Part shown: piece by piece, positions 49,498 to 59,301 of the stretch | Position numbering within the stretch: position 1 is the first letter of the stretch | How the letters are laid out: the number at the start of each line of letters is the position of its first letter | Assembly (NCBI GenBank): GCA_910589015.1 | Contig: CAJUSA010000001.1 | Span: 1 to 64,000, forward strand | Reading direction: 5' to 3' | DNA: 64,000 nt | Source of the DNA: an uncultured Christensenellaceae bacterium | GTDB lineage: Bacteria > Bacillota > Clostridia > Christensenellales > Borkfalkiaceae | Position numbers and translations under genes: made by a program | Notes under the pieces: model-generated | The model's database searches: none | Seen by the model: the letters and a program-made list of their open reading frames with translations, nothing else | What the model was told of the DNA's origin: nothing

Positions 49498-50847
49498 ATG
49501 GGATTGAAAGTAAGACCCAAAATGAGCGTGTGGAAGTATCTTTCGCTCGGTTATCTTATCGCCATTTTAGCGGGAAGCGTGCTGCTCGTGTTGCCCTTTG
49601 CGGCAAGAGACGGGCACACTTCCTATCTTGATGCGCTCTTTACTTCCGCTTCCGCCACCTGCGTTACGGGGCTGGTCGTCTACGATACCGTCACGCACTG
49701 GTCGCTCTTCGGGCAGATCGTCATTTTAGGGCTCATACAGCTCGGCGGGCTGGGCTTTACGACCTTCGTCACCATTCTCTTTATGATGGTGCGGCGGGGG
49801 AATCTGGGGCTATACGAGCGCCGCGCCGTCATGCAGTCGTTCGGCGGAACGCGCCTGAAAGGCGTGCGCACGCTCATTAAACGCATCGTTGCGGGCACGT
49901 TCGTGCTCGAATTTATCGGCGCGTGTTTGCTTTCCATTCGCTTTATTGCCGATTTCGGTTGGGCGCGCGGGATTTTTTATGCCGTGTTCCATTCGGTTTC
50001 GGCGTTCTGCAATGCGGGATTCGATTTGCTGGGCAAGGTTACGCCGTTTTCCTCGCTGAGCGCCTATCAGCACGATCCGCTCGTCGTATTGACGGTTTCC
50101 GCGCTCATCATTGTGGGCGGGCTGGGGTTCTGCATTTGGGGCGACGTGTTCGACCGCAAGTTCAACCTCAAAAAATGTCAGTTTTACACGAAGTTCATCT
50201 TGGTCGTAAACAGCGCGATTCTCGTTCTTTCGGTGATCCTGTTTTGCATCTTCGAGCGGAATAACGCGGCGTTCGGCAAGAATTTCGGCGAAAAGTTGTT
50301 AAGTTCGATTTTTAACGCGGCGGCGGCGCGTACGGCGGGGTTTTCCACTTCGGCGCCCGAGGCGCTTTCGCAGAGCGGATTTCTTCTCACCGTTATTTTA
50401 ATGTTTATCGGCGGCTGCTCGGGTTCGACGGCGGGCGGCGTAAAGGTGAGCACCTTTGCGGTCATCGTCATGGGCATGTGGGCAAATCTGCGCGGCAGGC
50501 GCGATATCACGCTCGGCAAACACCGTTTGGATTATACGCTCGTCGGGCAGGCGCTCGCCATTTTTGTGGCTTATCTCTCGCTTGTGCTCTTTTCCACGCT
50601 CGTGATCCTCTCGGTGGAATCGGAAGCGACGTTTGCCGCCGTGCTGTTTGAAACGGTTTCGGCGATCGGTACGGTGGGGCTGAGCTGTTCGCTTACGCCG
50701 GCGCTCTCGATCGTTTCGAAAATCATTCTGATTTTACTTATGTATATGGGCAGGGTGGGGATTTTGACGCTTGCGTTTGCGCTGCGCGTCAAACGCGCCG
50801 AACCCGCGGTGCGCCATCCGCTTGTCGATACGCTTTATATCGGGTAA
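49498..50847 (+). CDS. ktrB: Potassium uptake protein, KtrB/TrkH type
   Basis: A 449-residue membrane subunit of a K+ uptake system. Eight membrane segments with four re-entrant pore loops, including SASATCVTGLVVYDT (first filter), HSVSAFCNAGFDL (second), TAGFSTSA (third) and SAIGTVGLSC (fourth), each with the filter Gly. Length matches KtrB (about 450) rather than proteobacterial TrkH (about 480). The regulatory subunit is encoded 36 nt downstream. It probably works by Na+-coupled or simple K+ import, gated by KtrA. Confidence 0.93.
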   Translation: MGLKVRPKMSVWKYLSLGYLIAILAGSVLLVLPFAARDGHTSYLDALFTSASATCVTGLVVYDTVTHWSLFGQIVILGLIQLGGLGFTTFVTILFMMVRRGNLGLYERRAVMQSFGGTRLKGVRTLIKRIVAGTFVLEFIGACLLSIRFIADFGWARGIFYAVFHSVSAFCNAGFDLLGKVTPFSSLSAYQHDPLVVLTVSALIIVGGLGFCIWGDVFDRKFNLKKCQFYTKFILVVNSAILVLSVILFCIFERNNAAFGKNFGEKLLSSIFNAAAARTAGFSTSAPEALSQSGFLLTVILMFIGGCSGSTAGGVKVSTFAVIVMGMWANLRGRRDITLGKHRLDYTLVGQALAIFVAYLSLVLFSTLVILSVESEATFAAVLFETVSAIGTVGLSCSLTPALSIVSKIILILLMYMGRVGILTLAFALRVKRAEPAVRHPLVDTLYIG

Positions 50848-50883
50848 CGGGCGAACAGAACTTTTTACGGAAAAGGAGTGTAT

Positions 50884-51558
50884 ATGATTTCGGTTTTATT
50901 GATCGGTATGGGTAAATTCGGGCGGACGCTCGGCGAACGGCTCATCAGTATGGGCGACGAAGTGATGATCGTCGATAAAAATGAGGACATCATCAATCCC
51001 ATCGCGTCGAAATACACCAACGCGCTCATTGCCAACTGCATGAACGAAGACAGCCTCGCCTCGATGGATATCCCGAGTTTCGATATCTGCGTCGTGGCGA
51101 TTGGCGACGACTTCCAGTCCTCGCTCGAAATTACGTCGCTCTTGAAGGATCTGGGCGCAAAGAAGATTATTTCCAAGGCGACGACCGATATTCAGCGCAA
51201 ATTTTTGACCCGCGCGGGCGCGGACGAGGTGATTTATCCCGACCGCGACGTGGCGGAAAAACTTGCCGTGCGAATCAATTCGTCGAATATCATCAATTTT
51301 ATCGATATCGACGATCAGTATTCGATTTTCGAGATCGCCGTTCCCGAACAGTGGGCGGGCAAAACGCTGATCGAGATCAATCCGCGCAAAAAGTTCGGTA
51401 TGAATATCTTAACGGTGAAAAAGGGCACGCAGGTGATCGCCTCGCTCGACGCCGATTTTGTGTTCGAACCCGAAGACCAGCTCGTGGTATTCGGCAATAC
51501 CGAAACCATTTTGTCGTTTACGAATAAGTTCGCGGTCAAAAAGAAGAGAAGAAAATAA
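50884..51558 (+). CDS. ktrA: Potassium uptake regulatory subunit KtrA
   Basis: A 224-residue cytosolic RCK protein that gates KtrB. The N-terminal Rossmann start SVLLIGMGKFGRTLGERL (residues 3-20) with GxGxxG-like GMGKFG binds NAD(H)/ATP, and the C-terminal RCK_C domain starts near residue 130 (FDIDDQYSIFEIAVPEQW region). I chose ATG 50884 because GGAG lies 6 bases before it; the upstream GTG adds only two residues. A terminator follows. Confidence 0.93.
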   Translation: MISVLLIGMGKFGRTLGERLISMGDEVMIVDKNEDIINPIASKYTNALIANCMNEDSLASMDIPSFDICVVAIGDDFQSSLEITSLLKDLGAKKIISKATTDIQRKFLTRAGADEVIYPDRDVAEKLAVRINSSNIINFIDIDDQYSIFEIAVPEQWAGKTLIEINPRKKFGMNILTVKKGTQVIASLDADFVFEPEDQLVVFGNTETILSFTNKFAVKKKRRK

Positions 51559-51573
51559 TGCCGTTAACAATAA

Positions 51574-51604
51574 CCCCCCGACGGATCGCGTCGGGGGGTT
51601 TTGT
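51574..51604. terminator. Bidirectional terminator between ktrA and lacI
   Basis: CCCCCCGAC and GTCGGGGGG form a 9-bp stem around GGATCGC, followed by TTTTGTT. An identical stem-loop recurs at 62345-62369. Confidence 0.9.
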
Positions 51605-52629
51605 TATGTTGTCTGCCGAACGATCAACCGCGATTCGATGTAGATCAGGCGGTTCTTATCTTTTGGGTGGTCGATGCGTTCGAGAAGAATGGATAAAAGG
51701 CGTTTTCCGAGCCCGACTTTATCGACGTTGAAGGTGGTAAGCGCGGGATCGCTGTTTTTCGATTCGGGAATGTTGTCGAACCCGATGACCTTAACGGTTT
51801 TCGGGATTTTGATATTGATTTTTTTCAGGGCTTCGATCAGGGCAAGCGCAATGGCGTCGTTGGCGCAGACAAAGCAATCGGGCAGTTCGATGCATTCGGA
51901 AAGCACGTTGTAAAGGGCATAAGGGTTTGCGTACTGAAACGAAGCGTCGTCGGATAAAATCCCGTATTCGGGCGAATAGGGCAAATTTTCCAAAAACAAC
52001 GCTTCCCGCATGCCGACGAACCGTTCGTAAAACGAGCGGCAGTGCATGGGGTCGCCGATATATCCGAATGTTTTGCAGTCTTTTTCCCGAATCAGATCGC
52101 GGCAGCAATTGCGCACGAACTCGAAACTGCCGGGCAGAATAAGATCGTACCGCCCCGTTGCAACGCTAAGCGTTACGGGGGAATCGAGCGAAACGACGGG
52201 ATAACCCAGCTCGATGAGCGCCGAAAGATAATTCGAGCGGAACAGTTCGATGCAGACGATGCCGTCGATCCCCGATTCTTCTAAATACGTCGTCAGTTTG
52301 CGGAAGGAATTATCGTTGGAAACCATGAACTGCAACAATTCGATGTCTTTGTCTTCAAGCGCCGCCTCGATTCCCCGCATCACGAAAATATAGTAACTGA
52401 TGTTCATCAGAAAGCGCGAAGTAACGAGCGCGATGCGTTTATGAACCCGCGCGGTATCGGTCGAGGCGACCGACCGGTAACTTTTATAACCCATTTCGAT
52501 GGCGGCGTTCAACACGAGATTGCGCGTTTTGGGCGGAACGTATTGCCCGTTCAGCGCCTTGGAAACGGTGTTGCGCGATAGCTTTAACGCGTCCGCAATG
52601 TCCTGAATGGTGATTTTTCCCTGTTTCAT
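51604..52629 (-). CDS. LacI-family repressor of the fructan operon
   Basis: A 341-residue transcription factor. The N-terminal HTH is ITIQDIADALKLSRNTVSKA (about residues 6-25), with the hinge following, then a periplasmic-binding-like effector domain (IALVTSRF, FGYIGDPMHCRSFYERFVG, ELPDCFVCANDAIALALIEAL, KVIGFDNIPES). I chose ATG 52629 with GGGGGA upstream; the longer frame overlaps the operator. It is divergent from the transporter operon across a perfect TTTGCACAAAT dyad, so it likely represses the operon (and itself) and is released by a fructo-oligosaccharide or fructose phosphate. The effector is inferred only from context. Confidence 0.88.
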   Translation of the reverse strand: MKQGKITIQDIADALKLSRNTVSKALNGQYVPPKTRNLVLNAAIEMGYKSYRSVASTDTARVHKRIALVTSRFLMNISYYIFVMRGIEAALEDKDIELLQFMVSNDNSFRKLTTYLEESGIDGIVCIELFRSNYLSALIELGYPVVSLDSPVTLSVATGRYDLILPGSFEFVRNCCRDLIREKDCKTFGYIGDPMHCRSFYERFVGMREALFLENLPYSPEYGILSDDASFQYANPYALYNVLSECIELPDCFVCANDAIALALIEALKKINIKIPKTVKVIGFDNIPESKNSDPALTTFNVDKVGLGKRLLSILLERIDHPKDKNRLIYIESRLIVRQTT

Positions 52630-52703
52630 TTTTTCCCCCGTGCGCCCTCGGCGCACTTTTATTTTATCATCGGAAAGGTCTTGTGTCAAGATAAATTTGT
52701 TGT

Positions 52704-52736
52704 TTTGCACAAATAAATCGGTTTGATTTGTGCAAA
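52704..52736. promoter_or_regulatory. LacI operator between regulator and operon
   Basis: TTTGCACAAAT (52704-52714) and ATTTGTGCAAA (52726-52736) form a perfect 11-bp inverted repeat with an 11-bp centre, spanning about three helical turns upstream of the operon promoter. Confidence 0.82.
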
Positions 52737-52769
52737 TGTAAAAATTATAGACGTTTTTTCGCGAAATTC

Positions 52770-52798
52770 TTGACGGCGAAGGGGGGGGGTGTTAAGAT
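52770..52798 (+). promoter_or_regulatory. Promoter of the fructan operon
   Basis: TTGACG, 17 bp containing a long G-run, and TAAGAT. The poly-G spacer is similar to that before the LRR lipoprotein and could affect strength. Confidence 0.7.
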
Positions 52799-52862
52799 AT
52801 GGTTGCTTTGATAATATTGATCGTTTTTTGAACGATTGAAACGGAAAGCAAAGGGGGGAAAG

Positions 52863-53846
52863 ATGGAAAAAATTGTACAAAGCGTAGCGGAAGAAACTGC
52901 CGCTGCCACGGAACGGAAAAAAAGCAAATTCGCTAACGGTAAATTTGCACGCAATTTCAAAAGCAACTGGACGTATTTGCTGTTTTTGATTCCCGCCGTC
53001 GTTGTAACGTTTGTGTTTGCCTATATTCCGATCTACGGAATTCTGATCGCGTTTCAGGATTATATGCCCGGCGATTCGATCATGGGCGCCAACACGATTT
53101 GGGTGGGGTTCGATAACTTTACGCGGTTTTTTAACGATTACATGTTCTGGTCGTTGATGGGGAACACCTTCCTTTTGTGTATTCTCGGATTTCTGATCGG
53201 ATTTCCGCTGCCCATTCTCGTTGCGCTGATGTTGCATTCCACGAAGAATAAAAAACTGAGCAAGTTTTTGCAGACCGTGTTCAACGGGCCGCACTTTATT
53301 TCGCTCGTTGTGCTCGTCGGTATGCTCTACCTCTTTTTCGGGCGGTACGGGCTTGTGAACAACATTATCGACGCGGTGGGCGGCGACCGTTATTCGTTCT
53401 TCCTCGAATCCAAAGCCTTCCGTCCGCTGTATATCCTTTCGAGCAACTGGCAGGATTTCGGGTGGAGTTCGATCATCTATCTTGCGGCGCTTTCGGGCGT
53501 CGATCCCGCGCAGCACGAGGCGGCAACGCTCGACGGCGCGTCGCGTTTCCAAAGGATCCTTCACGTCGATTTCCCCGCGATCTCTTCCATCGTTTCCATT
53601 ATGCTCATTATGTCGATCGGCGGACTGATGGGCGTCGGTTACGAAAAGGTGCTCTTGATGCAGACCGACGGCAATATCGATACGAGCGAGATCATTTCGA
53701 CTTACGTCTATAAAAAAGGTCTTACGGGCTTGCCCGATCAGGGCTATGCCACAGCGGTGGGGCTGTTCAACTCGGTGATCAATCTGGCGCTACTCTTTAT
53801 CGCCAACACCATTTCGAAGCGGTTCTCCGAGAATTCGCTGTTCTGA
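52863..53846 (+). CDS. Sugar ABC transporter permease, LplB type
   Basis: A 327-residue inner-membrane subunit of a CUT1-type importer. A basic N-terminal tail is followed by six membrane segments starting at about residue 38 (YLLFLIPAVVVTFVFAYIP). The EAA-type loop for ATPase contact is HEAATLDGASRFQRILHVDF (about 218-237). The LplB subgroup usually works with LplC and a large lipoprotein, both encoded next. GGGGGG precedes ATG 52863. It is first gene of the LacI-controlled operon. No ATPase gene is present, so a shared MsmK-like ATPase from elsewhere is expected. Confidence 0.9.
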   Translation: MEKIVQSVAEETAAATERKKSKFANGKFARNFKSNWTYLLFLIPAVVVTFVFAYIPIYGILIAFQDYMPGDSIMGANTIWVGFDNFTRFFNDYMFWSLMGNTFLLCILGFLIGFPLPILVALMLHSTKNKKLSKFLQTVFNGPHFISLVVLVGMLYLFFGRYGLVNNIIDAVGGDRYSFFLESKAFRPLYILSSNWQDFGWSSIIYLAALSGVDPAQHEAATLDGASRFQRILHVDFPAISSIVSIMLIMSIGGLMGVGYEKVLLMQTDGNIDTSEIISTYVYKKGLTGLPDQGYATAVGLFNSVINLALLFIANTISKRFSENSLF

Positions 53847-53855
53847 GGGGGGGAT

Positions 53856-54803
53856 ATGGAAAACGTATTTCAGGAAAATCAAACGGCGCAACCCGTCGAA
53901 AAGGCGCAAAAGCCCAAAAAACGCAGGGTAAAAGAGAGCAAGGGCGACCGCGTTTATTATATCGTCACCTACATCTTGCTCGGTTTGTTGGCGGCGATCG
54001 TCATCTATCCGCTTTATTTCATAGTGATCGCCTCGTTTTCGAGCACGGACGCGGTGCTTGCGGGCAAGGTTTTTCTCTATCCCGTCGATATCGATTTCAC
54101 GGGTTATGTAAAGGTGTTCCGGCGCGCGGATATCTGGATCGGCTATGCCAACACGATCTGGTATACCGTGGCGTATACGGCGCTGAGCGTTGTGTTTACG
54201 CTGACGGCGGCGTGGGCGCTCAGCCGCAAAACCCTGCCGTTGCGTAAGTTCTGGATGTTCTTCTTCACGCTTACGATGTTCTTCGGCGGCGGTCTGATCC
54301 CGTTCTATAACGTGGTCAGCTCGCTGAACATGGTCAACACGCCCTGGGCGATCATTCTTCCCGGAACGGTTTCGGCGTGGAACTTGTTCATGGCGAAAAC
54401 CTTCTTCCAGACGGGTGTTTCCGACAGCATCATCGAGGCGGCGGAAATCGACGGGGCGAACCGTTTCAGACTGTTCGTTTCGGTCATTCTGCCCATATCC
54501 ATGCCGATCGTGGCGGTGCTCACACTCTATTATGCGATCGGGCAATGGAACAGTTACTTTAACGCCATGATCTTCTTGCAGGACGAAAAGATGTTTCCCT
54601 TACAGCTTGTCCTCAAAGAAATTCTCACGGCGTCGGAAACGACGACGGGCGGCAGCGGCGAAACCATTTTGGAACAGTTCCGCCTTGCAAACCAGCTCAA
54701 ATACGTATCGGTCATCATTTCGAGTCTGCCCGTCTTTTTGCTCTATCCCTTTGTGCAGAAATATTTTGCGCAGGGCGTGCTTGTCGGTTCGTTGAAAGAT
54801 TAA
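53856..54803 (+). CDS. Sugar ABC transporter permease, LplC type
   Basis: A 315-residue second permease. It has a charged N-terminal tail, six membrane segments (from about residue 34) and the EAA-type loop IIEAAEIDGANRFRLFVSV (about 194-212) typical of CUT1 permeases. It ends with the conserved FVQKYFAQGVLVGSLKD. It sits 9 nt after its partner and 28 nt before the binding lipoprotein. Together they should form the channel for oligofructosides. Confidence 0.9.
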   Translation: MENVFQENQTAQPVEKAQKPKKRRVKESKGDRVYYIVTYILLGLLAAIVIYPLYFIVIASFSSTDAVLAGKVFLYPVDIDFTGYVKVFRRADIWIGYANTIWYTVAYTALSVVFTLTAAWALSRKTLPLRKFWMFFFTLTMFFGGGLIPFYNVVSSLNMVNTPWAIILPGTVSAWNLFMAKTFFQTGVSDSIIEAAEIDGANRFRLFVSVILPISMPIVAVLTLYYAIGQWNSYFNAMIFLQDEKMFPLQLVLKEILTASETTTGGSGETILEQFRLANQLKYVSVIISSLPVFLLYPFVQKYFAQGVLVGSLKD

Positions 54804-54831
54804 ATCAAAATATATGAAAAGGAGAAAAGTT

Positions 54832-56514
54832 ATGAAAAAAGTATTGGCAACGGTAGCGATCGGGTGCGCGGCGGTCGTCGCGCTGGCGGGTTGCGGGGGC
54901 GGCGATCACCGCGAAAAGAATTCCGTCGAAGAACTGGTTTCGAAATACGGTTATCAATGGACCGATCCGAATGCGCCCATCGTGAACGCAGACGGGGCGA
55001 GGGAACTTTCGTTCAACGTGTATTCTTCGAAAAACGCCTCGGCGCTCGATTACAACGACATGAAAGTCATGGAAGATCTGTTCGAATCGACCAACGTTTA
55101 CGTCAACTGGGAAAACGTTTCGGAAACCATTTACAAAGAACAGAAAAATCTGATTTTCGGCAACGGGAACAAGCCCGACGCCATTTATCACGCGGGCATG
55201 ACCGCGGGCGAGATCATCAAATACGCCAGCCGCAAGGTGCTGCTGCCCATCAGCGATTATCTCGAATACATGCCCAACTTCAAGCAGATCCTAAACGATC
55301 GTCCCGACATCAAGAAACAGATAACGAACGTGGAAGACGGTAAAATTTACGCCCTTCCCCGCATCGAGGAAATGGGCTTGTTGCAAAACCCCAATCTGTT
55401 GTTCCTGAACAAAGAGTGGACGAAGCAAGCCGTCCGCGCAAACGCCGTTTCGGGGATCACCGAAGCGCAGATCGAGGACGGGCTCGCGCTCACGTCCGCG
55501 CAGATGGAAAGCATTCTCATCTATTTCAGAGATCACGACATGAACGGGAACGGCAACGCTCGGGACGAACGCCCGATGAACTTCGTGCATAACAACTGGC
55601 AGGGCAATCAGTGCGACCTTTACGGCATGTTCGGGCTGAACGACAACCTCGAACACCGCGTCATCAAAGACGGAAAGGTGACTTATACCGTCACGGACGA
55701 TGCGTTCAAAGAGGCGACTAACTATATCGCCAAATGGGTCAGCGACGGGCTGATCGATTCCGTATCCTTCGAGCAGTCGCAGGATAACTTCCTTGCCAAC
55801 GGCAAGGGCGCCGAAATATACGGCGCGTTCTACTGGTGGGAAAGCGAAACGGTGGTGAGCAATCCCGATAACTATATCGTTTGCGAGCCTTTGGTCGGGC
55901 CGAACGGCGATCAGACCATTTGCGTTTCCAACAATCCCGAAGTATCGACGGGCGAGCTCATCGTATTCAGCGGCTGCCCCAACCCCGAAGTACTGTTGAC
56001 CTATTTCGACCGTTATTATATGCCCGAAATTTCCGCGCAGATCAATTACGGGCCGATCGGCATCGTGTATGAGGAAGAGAAGGACGAAAACGGCAAACTC
56101 GTGCAGAAAGAAATTCCCGCCGGCACGACGGCGGACGAACTGCGTTTGCAGAACGCGCCCTTCGGGATTTGTTACCTTTCCGATTACGCGTGGGAAAACG
56201 TCGTCAATATGGAACCGCGCGCACAGCTTCGTTTAGAACGGCTGGAAAAATACGCTACGCCTTACGTCCCCGCGACCGTAACGCCCGTGCCGAATTTGCA
56301 GTTCACGCAGGCAGAGCTCAACACGCTCAATCAGTATGAAAACAATATCGACACTTATATCCGTTCGAACCTGCTCAAATGGCTTACGAAGGGCGGCGTT
56401 TCCGAGAGCGACTGGACAAAGTTCAAAAGCGAACTTGCGAGCAATCGCGTCGGGTTGAACGCGGTGCAAAAAGTTTATCAGGACGCGTACGACAGATTTG
56501 TTGCGGAAAATTAA
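54832..56514 (+). CDS. Extracellular solute-binding lipoprotein for the fructan importer
   Basis: A 560-residue lipoprotein with lipobox LAGC (Cys about 20) after a short signal. It belongs to the long family 1-type binding proteins that accompany LplB/LplC permeases, with the usual two-lobe composition, YHAGMTAGEIIKYASRKVLLPISDYL-like early region (about residues 115-140) and DHDMNGNGNARDERP calcium-binding-like loop (about 235-249). I chose ATG 54832 with AGGAG 8 bases upstream; ATG 54814 lies before that site. It should capture oligosaccharides at the cell surface. The substrate is inferred as fructan from the GH32 genes. Confidence 0.88.
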   Translation: MKKVLATVAIGCAAVVALAGCGGGDHREKNSVEELVSKYGYQWTDPNAPIVNADGARELSFNVYSSKNASALDYNDMKVMEDLFESTNVYVNWENVSETIYKEQKNLIFGNGNKPDAIYHAGMTAGEIIKYASRKVLLPISDYLEYMPNFKQILNDRPDIKKQITNVEDGKIYALPRIEEMGLLQNPNLLFLNKEWTKQAVRANAVSGITEAQIEDGLALTSAQMESILIYFRDHDMNGNGNARDERPMNFVHNNWQGNQCDLYGMFGLNDNLEHRVIKDGKVTYTVTDDAFKEATNYIAKWVSDGLIDSVSFEQSQDNFLANGKGAEIYGAFYWWESETVVSNPDNYIVCEPLVGPNGDQTICVSNNPEVSTGELIVFSGCPNPEVLLTYFDRYYMPEISAQINYGPIGIVYEEEKDENGKLVQKEIPAGTTADELRLQNAPFGICYLSDYAWENVVNMEPRAQLRLERLEKYATPYVPATVTPVPNLQFTQAELNTLNQYENNIDTYIRSNLLKWLTKGGVSESDWTKFKSELASNRVGLNAVQKVYQDAYDRFVAEN

Positions 56515-56532
56515 AAAAAGGGGAAAAGAAAG

Positions 56533-58308
56533 ATGAAAAAGAAAATTGCAGCAGCACTGGTAGCAGCGTTGGCAGTCACCTCGTTGGCGGGGTGCGGCGG
56601 AGGCCGGAACGGTGAAAATACCAAGCCCTCGATCACGGGCGTGCCCGATACGAATACGGCGCAGGTGGGCGTAGAGTTCGACGCGCTCAAAGGCGTTAAG
56701 GCAAACGACAAAGAGGACGGGGATATCACCTCGAAAATCACGGTGGAATCTTCCGCGCTCACCTTTACGGATGGCAAGGTAACGCCCACGGCGGTCGGCG
56801 ATTACGAACTCATCTACGAGGTAAAAGATAAGGGCGGGTTGATCGCCAACGCCTATTGCACGCTCACGGTGACGGGTGCGGAAGAAACGTTATACGACTT
56901 CGAATTCGACGACAACGCGCAAATCGACGCCAAGGGGTGGGCGCATGCGATAAGCGGCGACGCGCAAGGCACCGCCTCGCTCAAACGGGGCGCCTACATG
57001 TTCGAAATCGGCAATTCGGGCGCCGCGGCGGAAGATATCACGCTGAAAAAGACGATCGACGTGGCTGCGGCGAATTATACCGTGAAGGTCTGGTTGCGTT
57101 CGTCGGAAAAAACCTGCGTAAGCCTTGTTGCCGCCAAAGAGGACGGCGGCATGTACGGCGAGAGTGCGGTGCAAACGGTGGATACCGCGAGCACGGCGGT
57201 CGAGCTGGAATTCGACAGCGACGCGGAAGGACAATGCGAATTAGCGCTCAACCTCGGCAAACAGACGGATGGTGAAACAACTTCGCCCGATTCGTTCACG
57301 CTTTCGATCGATAAAATCGAGCTCATCAAAACGGTCGGCACCGAAACGGCGAACGAGCTCTACACGCAAGACTTTTCGGCTTCCGCCGAGAGCGTTACGG
57401 CGAATTTCTGGGACGCTTCGAGCGGATCGGTCACAAATGAAGACGGCGCGGCGCAGGTGAACGTAACGAGCTACCGCGGAAACGACGGCGGCGTATGGAG
57501 TACGCATTTCTTTGTCGGGCTGGGCAATACGGCGATCGAAGAGGGCAAAAAGTATTTTTACAGTGTGGACGTAACGGCGCTCAATGCGCAGACGGCGGAA
57601 TTTTTCCTCGTCACGAACGGTGGCGATTCCAATAAAATCGACACGGCGGACGGCGGTTTCAGCTACGCGTTGGCGCTTCCCGCAGGGCAGAAGAAAACGC
57701 TTACGGGTTCGTTTGTGGCGGATAAGAACGTAACCGATCCCGCTTTGCGTTTCCAGATCGGCAATGCCGCCGAAGGGGTGACGCAGAACGTGTTTACGGT
57801 CGATAACGTTACGTTCAGCGAATTAGTCGGTGATAAACAGGTGACGACGCAGACGGATACGTTCGTTGCGCAGGGCGGCGCCGATCAACCCTGGACGACC
57901 TACAACGAGGGCGGCGGCGTAGGCACCGTTTACACCGAAAACGGAAATCTTGTGTACCGCATCGATAAATTCGGCACGGCGGACTGGCACAACAAATTGG
58001 TCGTCGGTTACGGGGATCAACCGCTCGAACTTCCCGCATTCTCTTACTTCACCGTAAAAATTACGGTGAAGGCTTCCGAAAACGTTTCGTGCGACGTGCA
58101 CTTGAATATGATCGGCGGCAACTGGGATCTCGACCGCCCCGTTACGGGCAAAATGGATATCACGACCACCGAAACAACTTTCGAGTTTACGGCGGAACGA
58201 GCCATCGTTGCCGACGGAAATTATGAATTACTGTTCCAGAACTTCCGCGGATCGGACGGCGTGTTGATCGAAATTTCTTCGCTTGTGATCACGGCAAAAG
58301 CGTCGTAA
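56533..58308 (+). CDS. Carbohydrate-binding surface lipoprotein
   Basis: A 591-residue lipoprotein (lipobox LAGC). Residues about 35-115 form an Ig-like DUF5011-type domain (VKANDKEDGDITSKITVES, VGDYELIYEVKDKGG), followed by three beta-sandwich modules of about 140-150 residues that look like CBM4/9 or CBM22-type binding domains (each with FEFDDNAQ or DFSASAESV-type start and aromatic-rich edges, last one ending EISSLVITAKA). No catalytic motif is visible. It probably binds fructan at the surface and feeds the enzyme and transporter encoded next to it. The exact module families are inferred from layout. Confidence 0.7.
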   Translation: MKKKIAAALVAALAVTSLAGCGGGRNGENTKPSITGVPDTNTAQVGVEFDALKGVKANDKEDGDITSKITVESSALTFTDGKVTPTAVGDYELIYEVKDKGGLIANAYCTLTVTGAEETLYDFEFDDNAQIDAKGWAHAISGDAQGTASLKRGAYMFEIGNSGAAAEDITLKKTIDVAAANYTVKVWLRSSEKTCVSLVAAKEDGGMYGESAVQTVDTASTAVELEFDSDAEGQCELALNLGKQTDGETTSPDSFTLSIDKIELIKTVGTETANELYTQDFSASAESVTANFWDASSGSVTNEDGAAQVNVTSYRGNDGGVWSTHFFVGLGNTAIEEGKKYFYSVDVTALNAQTAEFFLVTNGGDSNKIDTADGGFSYALALPAGQKKTLTGSFVADKNVTDPALRFQIGNAAEGVTQNVFTVDNVTFSELVGDKQVTTQTDTFVAQGGADQPWTTYNEGGGVGTVYTENGNLVYRIDKFGTADWHNKLVVGYGDQPLELPAFSYFTVKITVKASENVSCDVHLNMIGGNWDLDRPVTGKMDITTTETTFEFTAERAIVADGNYELLFQNFRGSDGVLIEISSLVITAKAS

Positions 58309-58345
58309 CAAAAGCGGTTCCACAAAAATAGCAAGGTGATTGATT

Positions 58346-59290
58346 ATGAAAACGTTATACGCCATTGGCGAAATGCTCATCGATTTTACGGCGCAGGAAA
58401 CAGGGAAGCTCGAACATGCCGTCACCTTCCGCAAGAATGCGGGCGGCGCACCCGCAAACGTTGCCGTGTGCGTTTCCAAACTCGGCGGTTGCGCAAACGT
58501 GATCACAAAGCTCGGGAAAGACGCCTTCGGAATCTTTCTCGAAGACACGTTGCGCAAAGAGGGCGTGGGGTGCGATTATGTGTTTACGACCGACGAGGCG
58601 AACACGGCGCTTGCCTTCGTTTCGCGCGATGAAAAGGGGGAACGGAATTTCTCGTTTTACCGCAATCCCTCCGCCGACATGTTGTTGAACGTAGAGGACG
58701 TGCGCTATATCCCTTTCGAGGCGGGCGATATCCTGCATTTCGGCAGCGTCGATTTGTGCGACGCCCCCGTTAAAAAGGCGCACTCTGCGGCGATCGACGC
58801 GGCAAGAGAGGCGGGCGCGTTAATCAGTTTCGATCCGAATTTGCGCTACTCGCTTTGGAACAGCGCCGAAGAACTGCTCAATACCGTGCGATCCTTTCTT
58901 CCCGTTGCCGATATTCTGAAAGTGAGCGAAGAAGAACTTTTCGATATCACGGGCATTGCCGATGAAGAGACGGCGGCGAATTCGCTCTTCCGCGGGTGCG
59001 TGAAACTCATTTTCGTGACGAAGGGCAGCGATGGCGCGGCGGTTTATACCAAACAGGGAACGCGCGTATGCGTGCCCGTCGATAAAGCGTCGCCTGTCGT
59101 CGATACGACGGGCGCGGGCGACAGTTTTATCGGTACGGTGCTGTTTCAGATTTTAGTACGGGGCGGGATCGAAGCATTCACCCAAGACGAGCTTGCCGTT
59201 CTTTTGCGGCGCGCGAACCGCGCGGCGACGTATGTGGTTGCACGCGAGGGGGCGATTCCCGCCATGCCCGTGCGCAAGGAAGTATTTTAA
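58346..59290 (+). CDS. Fructokinase (PfkB family)
   Basis: A 314-residue sugar kinase producing fructose 6-phosphate from fructose. It has IGEMLIDFTAQETG at the start, PfkB signature 1 GGAPANVAVCVSKLGG (about residues 31-46) and signature 2 DTTGAGDSFIGTVL (about 253-266) with the catalytic Asp. I chose ATG 58346 with AAGGTG upstream; the TTG at 58340 is unlikely. Position between fructan-binding and fructan-cleaving genes fits a fructose substrate. A related PfkB specificity (for example ribose) is less likely. Confidence 0.9.
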   Translation: MKTLYAIGEMLIDFTAQETGKLEHAVTFRKNAGGAPANVAVCVSKLGGCANVITKLGKDAFGIFLEDTLRKEGVGCDYVFTTDEANTALAFVSRDEKGERNFSFYRNPSADMLLNVEDVRYIPFEAGDILHFGSVDLCDAPVKKAHSAAIDAAREAGALISFDPNLRYSLWNSAEELLNTVRSFLPVADILKVSEEELFDITGIADEETAANSLFRGCVKLIFVTKGSDGAAVYTKQGTRVCVPVDKASPVVDTTGAGDSFIGTVLFQILVRGGIEAFTQDELAVLLRRANRAATYVVAREGAIPAMPVRKEVF

Positions 59291-59301
59291 GGAGAATCAT
59301 C